NCBI RefSeq assembly: GCF_005298075.1
Contig: NZ_SZZH01000007.1
Location: forward strand, 62,001-126,000
Origin: Nakamurella flava
GTDB lineage: Bacteria > Actinomycetota > Actinomycetes > Mycobacteriales > Nakamurellaceae
Length of the DNA stretch: 64,000 nt
Reading direction: 5' to 3'
Shown here: piece by piece, positions 49,322 to 57,870 of the stretch
Numbering within the stretch: the stretch's first letter is position 1
Layout of the letters: the number at the start of each line of letters is the position of its first letter
Program-made: the position numbers and the translations under genes
Notes under the pieces: generated by a model
Told to the model about the DNA's origin: nothing
Databases searched by the model: none
Seen by the model: the letters and a program-made list of their open reading frames with translations, nothing else

Positions 49322-50172
49322 CGCCGTGTCTCCTGGATCCATTGGGCGGTCGCTCGCAGACCGCCGAACGTGTAGAAGTGCAGCGCCACGTCGCCGTGGC
49401 GGGCGGGGTCGTACCGGTCCGCGAGCTGGTTCACGAAGCGATCCGGTCCAGCGGTGCTCATGAGGTTGGCCATCGACAACCCGTACTTGCGCAGGATGCT
49501 CGTGCTGGTGCCCACGCCGAAACGCTTGGCGTACCCGAGTAGTCGCTTCACCCCGGCGGGACCGGGGATGCCCACCCGCACCGGCACGTCGATCCCGCGT
49601 TCCCGCACCTGCTCCAACCAGGCCAGCACGGTGGTGGCGTCGAAGCCGAACTGCGTGTTGATGCTGCCTTCGAGGCCCTGCGCGGCCACCTCGGCCACCT
49701 TGGCATCGAGTGCCGCCCAGAGGATCTCCGGGCGGATGGCCGGGTGCCCGTCCGGATAACCGGTGACCCCCACACCGCGTACGCCCGACTCGGTGAGCAC
49801 TCCGGAGCGGATCACCGAGAGTGCGTCGGGGAAGGGACCTTCGGGCGAGGCCGGGTCACCACCCACCACGAGTACCTCGATGATGGCGTCGGCTTCCGCC
49901 AGGGCCCGGCAATAGCCGGCCAGGCCCTCGACGGAGCGCAGGCGGCGGGCGGCGATGTGCGGAACCGGCACCAGTCCCTGCTGCCGAACGGCCCGCACCC
50001 CGTCGAGGCGCAGGGCGTCGTCCTCGGTGCCCAGATAGGTGACGTTGATACGGGTGCCCGGCTGCAGGAGGTCGGCGGCCTCCTGCAGCCCGGGGGCGTC
50101 CTTACCGGTCATCTCCAGGGATGCGCCGGTCAGCAGGTCGGCTGCCGTGCGGGTCGGATTGTCCTGGGTCAT
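49318..50172 (-). CDS. metF: Methylenetetrahydrofolate reductase-family protein
   Basis: A 284-aa (beta/alpha)8 flavoprotein of the MTHFR family: NVTYLG, PVPHIAARRL, LVVGGDPASPEGPF, GYPDGHPA, NTQFGFDATTVLAWLEQV. Here it should run toward methylene-THF, oxidising the methyl-THF produced by demethylation. In Sphingobium SYK-6 ligM and metF are operon partners in the same way. Start at 50172; GAGGAG upstream. Confidence 0.88.
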   Translation of the reverse strand: MTQDNPTRTAADLLTGASLEMTGKDAPGLQEAADLLQPGTRINVTYLGTEDDALRLDGVRAVRQQGLVPVPHIAARRLRSVEGLAGYCRALAEADAIIEVLVVGGDPASPEGPFPDALSVIRSGVLTESGVRGVGVTGYPDGHPAIRPEILWAALDAKVAEVAAQGLEGSINTQFGFDATTVLAWLEQVRERGIDVPVRVGIPGPAGVKRLLGYAKRFGVGTSTSILRKYGLSMANLMSTAGPDRFVNQLADRYDPARHGDVALHFYTFGGLRATAQWIQETRR

Positions 50173-50185
50173 CGCCCGGCTCTCC

Positions 50186-50905
50186 TCACGTTCGCAGGAG
50201 CGCGGCGGCCAAATCGGCCGGCTCCGTGAAGAGCGCCTCGTGGCTGCCCGGCGCGGACAGCGCCGGCACACCGAGCCGGGCGATGAACTTGCCCCACCCG
50301 TCGTCGCCGGGGGGCAGGCCGACGTCGCCCTCACTCAGCACGTAGGACAGCGGGACACCCCAGCTGTGCGGGTCGACGTGGTCGACCGCCTCGGTGAAGT
50401 ACTGGTACGGCTGCGGGACGAGCAGCTGGTGGATCATGTCCTGCACTTGCTCGGAGGCGTCGTTCATGAACCCCTGCCGCCAGACCTCCAGCGGAAGCGC
50501 GACGGTGTTGTCGGACGACGACGCGGCCAGGGCGGAGAACAGATCCCGGTACCCCTGGGGCACCTCGTCGAACAGGGACACACCGCTCCGGGGGACGAAG
50601 GCGCTCCAGAAGACGACATCGGCGAGGCGACCCGAGAGCGCGGGTGCGGCGGCGGCCACCGGGTAGCCACCCCAGCTGTGCGCGACCAGGGTGACGTCGT
50701 GCAGGTCGTTGCGCTCCACGAGGTCAACCAGTGCGCGACCGGTGTCGGCCAGGGAGAGTCCGCGCGGGTCGTCACCGTCCGCAAGACCCGGCAGGGTCGG
50801 CGTCAGGACGGTCTTGCCGGCAGCACGCAGATGCTGGGCCACACCACGCCACGCCCATCCGCCGTGCCACGCCCCGCCCACCAGGACGACGGTGCTGCCC
50901 TTCAC
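50186..50905 (-). CDS. Alpha/beta hydrolase, salicylate-esterase/hydroxynitrile-lyase-like
   Basis: A 239-aa hydrolase: oxyanion region VLVGGAWHGGWAW, nucleophile elbow VAHSWGGYP (Ser94), YVLSEGDVGLP with the acid, and GSHEALFTEP with the catalytic His. This subgroup includes plant methyl-ester hydrolases and EstC-type enzymes. In the operon it may cleave a methyl or other ester of the methoxylated aromatic acid before O-demethylation. Overlaps the demethylase stop by ATGA. Confidence 0.87.
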   Translation of the reverse strand: MKGSTVVLVGGAWHGGWAWRGVAQHLRAAGKTVLTPTLPGLADGDDPRGLSLADTGRALVDLVERNDLHDVTLVAHSWGGYPVAAAAPALSGRLADVVFWSAFVPRSGVSLFDEVPQGYRDLFSALAASSSDNTVALPLEVWRQGFMNDASEQVQDMIHQLLVPQPYQYFTEAVDHVDPHSWGVPLSYVLSEGDVGLPPGDDGWGKFIARLGVPALSAPGSHEALFTEPADLAAALLRT

Positions 50906-52335
50906 GCCTTCACCGCCGTGGCACCGGCGCGCATCATGTTCTGGACCGAGGAGGCGTAGGGCGCCGGGGCGACGGTCGCGCGGATGGTGGTCTGCTCGTG
51001 GCGCTCCACCTGAGGCTTGCGGGAGCCGCCGTCGGGCTCGCCCCAGGTCAGCACGACCTCGTCGCCGATGGTGGCGTGACCGTGATGGAGCATCGCCAGG
51101 GAGAGCAGCTCACCCTCGGGGTTGAGGTAGCCGGCGTGGCAGGAGACCCCGGCGAATTCCCCGGCGGTGCTGCGCACCTCGTCGAACTGGTTCCACGCGT
51201 AGTAGGCGACCGGCATCTCGATGGACTTGTAACGGGGTCCGGGGCCGAACTGCGAGGCGAGGACCTTGGCGACGTCCTCGCGGTTCCACACCAGGCTCAC
51301 CTTGGTGCGGCGCTGCTCGGGGGTGATGGCCTCCAGGGCCTCGCGTCCGACGAAGTCGTGGTCGAACTTGACGATGTTGCCGTAGCCGAGGTCGTAGGGG
51401 GTGGCGTAGTAGTCCTCGATGTTCGGGGAGCGGAAGCTGCCGCCGAGCTCGGTGCGGGCCTCCCAGCCGTCGCCCGGGAGCCACTCCCGGAAGCCGCGCA
51501 GCTCGTCGGCGGTGAAGATCGCCGGCACGGGGTAGGCCATCCACGCGTTGGACAACGGGGTGCTGAAGTAGGCGCTGGTCCCCACCGGCTTGATGCCATG
51601 GCGGGCTCCGACCTCGAGAATGGCGTCCCGGACGCGGTTCTCGTGCGCGAAGGGTCCGGACAGCTCCACGCCGCGATGTCCGGCCATACCGTGGCGCAGG
51701 ACGAGCACGTCGACGCCGGCGATCTTCACAGTGGCGGTGCGGAAGAACCCGATCTCGGGCAGTTCGCCCTCGACCACCTCGCGGAAGATGTCCTGGGCCG
51801 CGGGACCGTCCAGCTGGAATCGGAAGTTGGTCCGCCCGCCGGTGGGGTTGATGTTGGAGGGGGCGTCACGCACCACCTCGACGTCCCAGTCGCCGGTCTC
51901 GGCGTTGAAGGCCACCCAGTCCTGCAGGGGCATGCCGCTGACCAGCTCGAAGCGGTCCTCTCCGAGCCGGTAGGCGATGCAGTCGCCGATGACATGGCCG
52001 CTGGGGGCGCAGACCACGTACTGCTTGGCGCGGTCGGTGGTGAAGTTGGCGACGCTGTTGATGCCGAGGTGCTCCAGCAGGCGCAGCGCGTCGGGGCCGG
52101 ACAGGAACAGCTCGGGCATGTGGTGGGACTGATGGAACAGGGCCGCGGTCTCGTCCCAGGCCGTCTGCTCATCGCGCCAGTTGGTGAACGCCGGGGGGAT
52201 GAAAGCCGCGGACCGACTGCCCGACCGGGCGAAGTGCGGGGCGGGGGCGTCGTTGCTGAAGTGCTCGACCAGATCGGGAGTGCGGTCGATGAGCTGTTGG
52301 AGCGACTCCGGTGTGGCTCCACCTGCGACGGACAT
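50902..52335 (-). CDS. THF-dependent aromatic O-demethylase (LigM-like)
   Basis: A 477-aa GcvT-fold aminomethyltransferase-like enzyme. In order: AWDETAALFHQSHHMPELFLSG, NSVANFTTDRAKQYVVCAPSGHVIGDC, RTNFRFQLDGPAAQDIF, HGMAGHRGVELSG and DLGYGNIVKFDHDFVGREAL. The layout follows LigM/DesA vanillate and syringate O-demethylases, which move the methoxyl methyl to THF. Downstream metF, purU and folD supply exactly the cofactor recycling it needs. Exact substrate unknown. AAAGGAAG precedes ATG 52335. Confidence 0.87.
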   Translation of the reverse strand: MSVAGGATPESLQQLIDRTPDLVEHFSNDAPAPHFARSGSRSAAFIPPAFTNWRDEQTAWDETAALFHQSHHMPELFLSGPDALRLLEHLGINSVANFTTDRAKQYVVCAPSGHVIGDCIAYRLGEDRFELVSGMPLQDWVAFNAETGDWDVEVVRDAPSNINPTGGRTNFRFQLDGPAAQDIFREVVEGELPEIGFFRTATVKIAGVDVLVLRHGMAGHRGVELSGPFAHENRVRDAILEVGARHGIKPVGTSAYFSTPLSNAWMAYPVPAIFTADELRGFREWLPGDGWEARTELGGSFRSPNIEDYYATPYDLGYGNIVKFDHDFVGREALEAITPEQRRTKVSLVWNREDVAKVLASQFGPGPRYKSIEMPVAYYAWNQFDEVRSTAGEFAGVSCHAGYLNPEGELLSLAMLHHGHATIGDEVVLTWGEPDGGSRKPQVERHEQTTIRATVAPAPYASSVQNMMRAGATAVKA

Positions 52336-52469
52336 GGGGTGCTTCCTTTCAAGGGGAGGACCTGGACGGGACAGCTGGTCAGCCCGGGGACGGGCACGCA
52401 TCGCCTGAGCGTTCGCGGGGCCGGTCGTCCCTCGTCCCGAAAGGCGGACCCCGGCGGTGACCAAATTAA

Positions 52470-52486
52470 TACTGAACGGTGCAGTA
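52470..52486. promoter_or_regulatory. Operator and promoter of the O-demethylation operon
   Basis: TACTGAAC-G-GTGCAGTA, a 17-bp palindrome with one mismatched pair, overlaps a minus-strand TATTAA -10 (52466-52471) upstream of the demethylase. The divergent TetR gene is the likely binder. Confidence 0.65.
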
Positions 52487-52591
52487 AGGAATTGATAGCA
52501 GTGCCCGGGAGACCCGTCAAGGGTGATGTCCGGAGGCCGGGTGCACACCGGGTCGGCGACGTGAAGCCAGGGCGGGACTAGCCTCCACAGG

Positions 52592-53179
52592 GTGACAGGG
52601 ACGGGAGCGGCAGTGCGCCGTGGGCGACCGCGGGACCCCGCCAAGGACGTCGCCGTCCTCGAGGCGACGATCGCCCTGCTGGCCCAGGAGGGCCTGGGGC
52701 GGGTGTCGATGGACCGCGTGGCCGTCGCCGCCGGGGTGTCGAAAGTGACGATCTACACGCGCTGGCGCAGTCGTGACGAGCTGATCGCCGCCGCCCTCCA
52801 GCACCTCGAGCTGGGCGACCTGCCCCCGACCACGGGCGACCTGCGTCAGGACCTGGTGAGCCGGCTCGAGGCCATGCGCCGCCAGTACGACCGAGTGGGC
52901 GGGATGAGCATCATCGGCAGCTGCCTCGCGGACGAGCCGAGCTCGGGGCAGATGCTCGACATCATCCGCCAGAGCACGCTTCTGCCCCGCCGGGCTCACT
53001 TCGCCGAAGTGGTGCACGCCGCCGTCGACCGGGGCGCCCTCCCGGCCGGCCTCGACGTCGAGCGCTTCATCAGCCTGCTCATCGGGTCTCTCTACGCCGA
53101 GCATCTTGCGGGCCGCCCCCTGGACGAGCAATGGGCGCCGGCGGTGGTGGACATGGCGCTGCGGGGCGTGCAGGCCTGA
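52592..53179 (+). CDS. TetR-family regulator of the O-demethylation operon
   Basis: A 195-aa regulator with HTH at residues 20-65 (LAQEGLGRVSMDRVAVAAGVSKVTIYTRWRSRDELI, written as motif). GTG 52592 follows TAGCCT (52579-52584) by 7 nt: leaderless. GTG 52613 is an alternative. The C-terminal domain (PaaR-2/TetR_C_11-like) senses small molecules. Divergent from the demethylase, with the palindrome between. Confidence 0.87.
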   Translation: MTGTGAAVRRGRPRDPAKDVAVLEATIALLAQEGLGRVSMDRVAVAAGVSKVTIYTRWRSRDELIAAALQHLELGDLPPTTGDLRQDLVSRLEAMRRQYDRVGGMSIIGSCLADEPSSGQMLDIIRQSTLLPRRAHFAEVVHAAVDRGALPAGLDVERFISLLIGSLYAEHLAGRPLDEQWAPAVVDMALRGVQA

Positions 53180-53445
53180 CGCCCGCGGGTGCGGTCCGGT
53201 CGACGGGTGGTGTCGACGCCCACGACACGATGTGGTCGACGTGTGACACACCATTGACAAGCGACCGGAAAACGTTGCACGCTCAGGGCCGCCGTCACCG
53301 CTGGTGAAGGGCGCCGCACCCGCCGGCCGTCCTATCCCGCCTCCGCGACCCCGTTCACAGTCGCGCCCCCACACGCACGGGAGCCCGGTCGCTGGTGTGA
53401 CGCCCCGTCCCGACGGCCCCACTCCCTTCCCACCAGGAGCGTTCA

Positions 53446-54849
53446 ATGACGAACTCCGGTAGTGACCGCCACCCCGAGGACCACCCGCAGCGACGACTCG
53501 ACGACCGCGACCGGGCCCACGTCGCGCGCCGGGCGGCATGGGGCAGCGCCACCGGCACCATGCTCGAGTGGTACGACTTCGGCATCTACGGGGTCATCGC
53601 GGCCCTGGTGCTCAACGGCGCGTTCTTCCCCGCCCTCGACCCGGCCGTGGGCACCATCGCAGCCTTCAGCACGGTCGCCGTCGGCTTCGTGGCCCGACCC
53701 ATCGGCGCCATCCTGTTCGGGCACCTCGGTGACCGGGTCGGGCGGCGCAGCGTGCTCATCGCGACGCTGGTCATGACCGGCGTCGTCACCATCCTCATCG
53801 GGCTGCTTCCGACATACGCCGAGATCGGCATCGCCGCCCCCATCCTGCTCGTCACGCTGCGATTCCTGCAGGGTGTCGGGCTCGGCGGGGAGTTCGGCGG
53901 CGCGGTCCTGCTGTCCACCGAACACGCGCCCGAGGGCCGCCGCAGCTTCTACGGCGGCATCATGGCGATGGGCGTGCCGCTCGGCGTGCTGCTCAGCAAC
54001 GTCGTCTTCCTCGTCATCACGCTGTTCGTGCCCATGGACGCCTTCCAGGCATGGGGCTGGCGTCTGCCGTTCCTGGGCAGCGTGGTGATCCTCGCGGTAG
54101 GGCTGTGGATCCGGGTCCGGGTGCCCGAGAGCCCGCAGTTCGCCGAGCTCAAGCGCAGCGCCGAGTTGCCGGGAGAGCAGCAGCACGCCCGGCGCGCTCC
54201 CCTCACCGAGCTTCTGGCCACCCGACCGGTCACCGTGCTGTGGGCGTTGCTCGTCATCGTCGGATCGTCCGCGATCGCCTACACCTGCCTGACGTTCGTG
54301 CTGTCCTGGGGAAAAGCCGTGGTCGGCTACAACACTCCGCAGCTGCTCGGCGCCATCTGTCTCGGCGCGATCACCTGGGCGCTCACCGCACCGGTGTGGG
54401 CCACGCGGGGCGACCGTCCCGGCGGCATGCGCCACCTCTTCATCGGCTGGGGTGTGGTCCGCACCGTCAGCATCGTCCCCTTCTTCCTGGTGCTGGCCAC
54501 CGGCAGCGTGCCCCTGCTCTACGTGGCCATGGCCGTCATGGGCGTGATCATCAGCGCCACCCAGGTCCCCGCAGGAGCGGCGATCTCCAGCTTGTTCCCG
54601 GTGGAGGTGCGCTACACCGGCACGTCCTTCGCCTACCAGGTGGGAGCCATTCTCGGTGGCGGGGTGACGCCGCTGGTCGCTGCGTCCCTCATGGTGACCT
54701 CCAGTGGCATCATGGGGGTCGCCGCGTACGTGACGGCCGTGAGTCTCCTCTCCACGGCCGCGGGCCTTGTCTTCCGCCGCTCATCGGTTCCCGGTCGCAC
54801 CCCCGACGCCACGCCGCAGCCCTCCGGTGCCGCGCGGTCGGCCCGCTGA
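53446..54849 (+). CDS. MHS-family MFS symporter (aromatic-acid transporter)
   Basis: A 467-aa 12-helix transporter of the metabolite:H+ symporter family: GTMLEWYDFGIYG in helix 1, GHLGDRVGRRSVLIATLVMTG loop 2-3, LQGVGLGGEFGGAVLLSTEHAPEGRR, and VEVRYTGTSFAYQ near the end. Members import shikimate, protocatechuate or other aromatic acids, consistent with the demethylation operon next door. The 266-nt gap before it holds GTGTGACACAC (53241-53251) next to a TTGACA hexamer. Confidence 0.9.
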   Translation: MTNSGSDRHPEDHPQRRLDDRDRAHVARRAAWGSATGTMLEWYDFGIYGVIAALVLNGAFFPALDPAVGTIAAFSTVAVGFVARPIGAILFGHLGDRVGRRSVLIATLVMTGVVTILIGLLPTYAEIGIAAPILLVTLRFLQGVGLGGEFGGAVLLSTEHAPEGRRSFYGGIMAMGVPLGVLLSNVVFLVITLFVPMDAFQAWGWRLPFLGSVVILAVGLWIRVRVPESPQFAELKRSAELPGEQQHARRAPLTELLATRPVTVLWALLVIVGSSAIAYTCLTFVLSWGKAVVGYNTPQLLGAICLGAITWALTAPVWATRGDRPGGMRHLFIGWGVVRTVSIVPFFLVLATGSVPLLYVAMAVMGVIISATQVPAGAAISSLFPVEVRYTGTSFAYQVGAILGGGVTPLVAASLMVTSSGIMGVAAYVTAVSLLSTAAGLVFRRSSVPGRTPDATPQPSGAARSAR

Positions 54850-54902
54850 GCGGAGGTTTCCGCGCTGCGACAACACCATTGGGTCAGGGCATCTCGGACG
54901 GG

Positions 54903-54932
54903 CGAGGGCAGTGTCGACGACGACGCTGCCCT
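54903..54932. terminator. Hairpin terminator after the symporter gene
   Basis: GAGGGCAG/CTGCCCTC arms with an inner GTCG/CGAC stem, between the symporter and the convergent PaaX-like gene. Confidence 0.7.
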
Positions 54933-54937
54933 CTCGT

Positions 54938-55774
54938 TCAGTCGACCGGCGGGGGCTCGCAGATCTCGGCCTGCACCACGGCGGCGACGTACGCGCGAGC
55001 CGCCGGGCCCAGTGCGGCATGGGTTCGGGTGAACAGCTCCCAGGCCCGATGACCGGGCCAGTTCGACGGGCACAGCCCGATCGGCAGGTGGGGGTCCCTG
55101 AACGGGAACTGCCGGTAGGTGGAGATCAACTCCGTCCGTGCCACCAGCGCCTGAGCCCCGCCGAGGCGCTCCGGGTGGGCCGCGAGGTCGGCGTTCGCGT
55201 CGAGGAACTCCTGGTACTCCCCGGCGAGCGAGGGCAGGTTCCAGCACCGGGCAGCGAGCTCCCGATCGTGGTCATGGTCGCGGGCGGCGCAGATGAAGAC
55301 GTCGATGCGCGCCGTCAGCTCGCCGCCGAGGAGCTCGGAGGTGGCCGCCTCGATCTCCGCCCGCCGGTCGCCCGGGGCCAGCCACGTGGAGGTGGCCATC
55401 TGCCCGAAGCCGTGCCAGGCCAGGGCGCGGCGCAGCTCGTCCCGGCCGCCGCGGTCGGATTCCGCCAGGCTGTAAATGACCATGGTCCACGTTCGGTCCC
55501 ATGTCTGCGGGGGCGCCTCGAAGATCCGACGGCGTCCCTGCTCGAGCAGGGTGATCATCTCGTCGCTGAGCCGGTAGACGGTCTCGCGGCCCACCCGCCG
55601 GGTGGTGAACCAGTTCTCGCGGCGCAGCCGCGACAGTGTCATCCGCACGGCGGCCGGGGCGATCCCGAAGACCCCGAGCAGCTCGGTCATGTGCCCCAGG
55701 CGGACCTCCTGCCCGGTGTAACGCAGATAGTCGCCGAACAGGTCCAGCACGAACGAGCGGGGAGCAGCTGTCAC
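54938..55774 (-). CDS. PaaX-family transcriptional regulator
   Basis: A 278-aa regulator with N-terminal winged helix (LGHMTELLGVFGIAPAAVRMTLSRLRRENW) and the PaaX ligand region (WTMVIYSLAESDRGGRDELRRALAWHGFGQM). PaaX proteins bind aryl-CoA such as phenylacetyl-CoA and repress aromatic catabolism genes. It may control the symporter or downstream aromatic genes. GTG 55774 start. Confidence 0.9.
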   Translation of the reverse strand: MTAAPRSFVLDLFGDYLRYTGQEVRLGHMTELLGVFGIAPAAVRMTLSRLRRENWFTTRRVGRETVYRLSDEMITLLEQGRRRIFEAPPQTWDRTWTMVIYSLAESDRGGRDELRRALAWHGFGQMATSTWLAPGDRRAEIEAATSELLGGELTARIDVFICAARDHDHDRELAARCWNLPSLAGEYQEFLDANADLAAHPERLGGAQALVARTELISTYRQFPFRDPHLPIGLCPSNWPGHRAWELFTRTHAALGPAARAYVAAVVQAEICEPPPVD

Positions 55775-55833
55775 CGATCCATTCTCGCCGCGCGGATGAC
55801 CCGGGGTTAGGTGGCGCGAGGGTGCCGGGGCGA

Positions 55834-56406
55834 TCAGGCAGCCCGGATGACGCGGTAGCGCAGGTACTGCACCTGTCCGCCCAGCGTGCGGCTCTCCACC
55901 AGGTCGAGCGGGACGGTGCGCTCGTCCCGGGCGAAGTAGGGGATCCCGCCGCCGACCAGGATCGGGTACAGACGGATCCGGTACTCGTCGATCAGCCCGG
56001 CCATCGACGCCGACGCGGCGAGAGTGGCCCCGGCGATGGCGATGTCGGTGTCGACCGGCTCGGCCCGCAGACGCTCGATCTCGCCGACCAGGTCAGTGGT
56101 CGCGAGCCGCGTGTTGCTGCCTTCGACCGAGGCGAGGGACCGGGAGAAGACGATCTTGGGCAACGCCCGCCAGCTGACGGCCCACTCGCGCTCGATGACG
56201 CTCAGGTCCTGGTCCTGCTCGGCCGTCTCCCAGTAGAGCATCGTCTCGTAGAGCCGACGGCCCAGCAGGATGACGCCGATACCGGCCAGCTCGTCCTGCG
56301 CGGTCCGGAAGACCTCCTCGTCCGGCTCCGACCAGGCGAACCCGCCGTCCGGGCCGACGATGAAACCGTCCAGTGACGTGCTCATGGAGTAGGTGACGCG
56401 ACGCAT
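55834..56406 (-). CDS. RibD C-terminal / dihydrofolate reductase-like protein
   Basis: A 190-aa RibD_C-type reductase: MRRVTYSMSTSLDGFIVGPDG, GVILLGRRLYETM, IAIAGATLAASASMAGLIDEYRIRLYPILVGGGIPYF. These are small NADPH-linked reductases, often of unknown substrate. GAGGAGC precedes ATG 56406; the longer frame from 56439 has less support. Confidence 0.88.
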   Translation of the reverse strand: MRRVTYSMSTSLDGFIVGPDGGFAWSEPDEEVFRTAQDELAGIGVILLGRRLYETMLYWETAEQDQDLSVIEREWAVSWRALPKIVFSRSLASVEGSNTRLATTDLVGEIERLRAEPVDTDIAIAGATLAASASMAGLIDEYRIRLYPILVGGGIPYFARDERTVPLDLVESRTLGGQVQYLRYRVIRAA

Positions 56407-56557
56407 CGGTGAAGCTCCTCGGGTGTGGCAGTGAAGCACAGACCGCGGCGCGCTGGCTGTTCAGTGCTCCCCGGCGATTGTGGTCCCCATCCGTTCCGCT
56501 CGCAGCAGAAACCGCCCATATCGGGAATGCGTCGCCGCCCGTCGCGTTGCCACCGGC

Positions 56558-57193
56558 ATGACCACAGTCGGCATCATCGGAGCAGGCAACATCGGTTCGG
56601 CCCTGGCGCGGGGGTTCGCCGCCCGGGGCTATCAGGTCGTCATCAGCAACTCCCGGGGTCCGGAGACGCTCACCGAGCTCGTCGACGACCTGGGCGACGG
56701 GGCTCGGGCCGCGACCGCGACGGAGGCGGCCGAGGCCGGCGACTTCGTCGTCGTCACAGTGCCGCTCAAGGCCTACCAGGACGTGCCCGTCGAGCCGCTC
56801 GCCGGCAAGATCGTCCTCGACACCAACAACTACTACTGGGAGCGGGACGGCCGGATCGCCGACCTGGAGGACAAGCGGACCACCACGTCGCAGATGCTGC
56901 AGGAGCACCTCCCGCAGTCCAGGATCGCCAAGGCGTTCAACCACATCATGGCGGCCGACATCCTCGCCGACGGGACTCCCGCCGGCACTCCCGACCGCCG
57001 CGCGCTGGCCACCGCCGGTGACGACGCCGACGCGGTCGCCCTGGTCACCCGGGTGTACGACGAATTCGGCTACGACACCGTCAACATCGGCCCGCTGGCC
57101 GACAGCTGGCGGGTCGAACGTGACCAGCCCGCGTACGTGGTGCGGCAGAACCGCGACGAGCTGACCGCGAACCTGGCCCGCGCCACCCGCTGA
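56558..57193 (+). CDS. NADPH-dependent F420 reductase-family protein
   Basis: A 211-aa Rossmann protein with GIIGAGNIGSALARGF at residues 5-20 and SNSRGPETL (NADP phosphate binding). The family includes Fno-type NADPH:F420 oxidoreductases and ProC-like proteins. An F420-linked role fits the presence of an LLM-type F420 enzyme in the lanthipeptide cluster, but family members without F420 activity also exist. No strong ribosome site at ATG 56558. Confidence 0.85.
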   Translation: MTTVGIIGAGNIGSALARGFAARGYQVVISNSRGPETLTELVDDLGDGARAATATEAAEAGDFVVVTVPLKAYQDVPVEPLAGKIVLDTNNYYWERDGRIADLEDKRTTTSQMLQEHLPQSRIAKAFNHIMAADILADGTPAGTPDRRALATAGDDADAVALVTRVYDEFGYDTVNIGPLADSWRVERDQPAYVVRQNRDELTANLARATR

Positions 57194-57208
57194 CCTGTCC
57201 GCGGTGAC

Positions 57209-57682
57209 CTATTCCGCCAGGTGCTCGGCCCACAACCGTTCCACCACCGGCAGATCCGCGTCGGCGATCCGCGTGCCGCTGCCCTGCGGTGTCCACGTCG
57301 TCCGCGACGCCTGGGCCACCAGCAGGTCCAGCGGCAGCGGGTCGTCCGGATCCACGACGAACTCCCAGTCGACGGCGACGTACCGCTTGAGCCGGCCGGA
57401 GCCGTTCCAGTGCTCGCCCATCCACGTCCCGCCGTCGTCCGGGATGACCCCGCACCCGACGATGCCACGGGGCTCCGCGCCCTGGCGCAGCAGGAACACC
57501 CGGTCGCCCCGCCGGTACCCGTGCTTGCGGCCGCCGCTGCCCCAGTCGGCCCGGCCCGGCCGCTGTCCCCGGGCGCTCGCCCGGGCCGCGTCGTCGACCC
57601 AGACGTAGGACGGCCGGTACCGCGGATTCCAGGTCAGCAGGAACCCCGACTGCCCGGGTAGGGCCTCACGTGCGCGACTCAT
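57209..57682 (-). CDS. EVE-domain protein
   Basis: A 157-aa single EVE (PUA-like) domain: FLLTWNPRYRPSYVWVDD, GYRRGDRVFLLRQGAEPRGIVGCGVI. EVE domains bind modified bases in nucleic acids, often near restriction or RNA-modification systems. None is adjacent here; a housekeeping RNA-binding role is possible. Start at 57682 (MSRAREALP) preferred; convergent with the F420-reductase-like gene. Confidence 0.85.
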   Translation of the reverse strand: MSRAREALPGQSGFLLTWNPRYRPSYVWVDDAARASARGQRPGRADWGSGGRKHGYRRGDRVFLLRQGAEPRGIVGCGVIPDDGGTWMGEHWNGSGRLKRYVAVDWEFVVDPDDPLPLDLLVAQASRTTWTPQGSGTRIADADLPVVERLWAEHLAE

Positions 57683-57870
57683 ACCGGTGGGGTTCCCCGG
57701 CCGGCCTCCGTCGAGCGTCGCGGGCGGCGGGGTGACGCGGCTGATCATGGTCGACGCTGATGAAGTCGTCAGGCAACCGGGCAGAACGCCCTGCACATGC
57801 CGAGTTGGCAGCGTCAGCCCCGTTCCGCCGCGTCGGCCCACTTCGTCAGCGTCAGCCGACCTCGGCGGGA

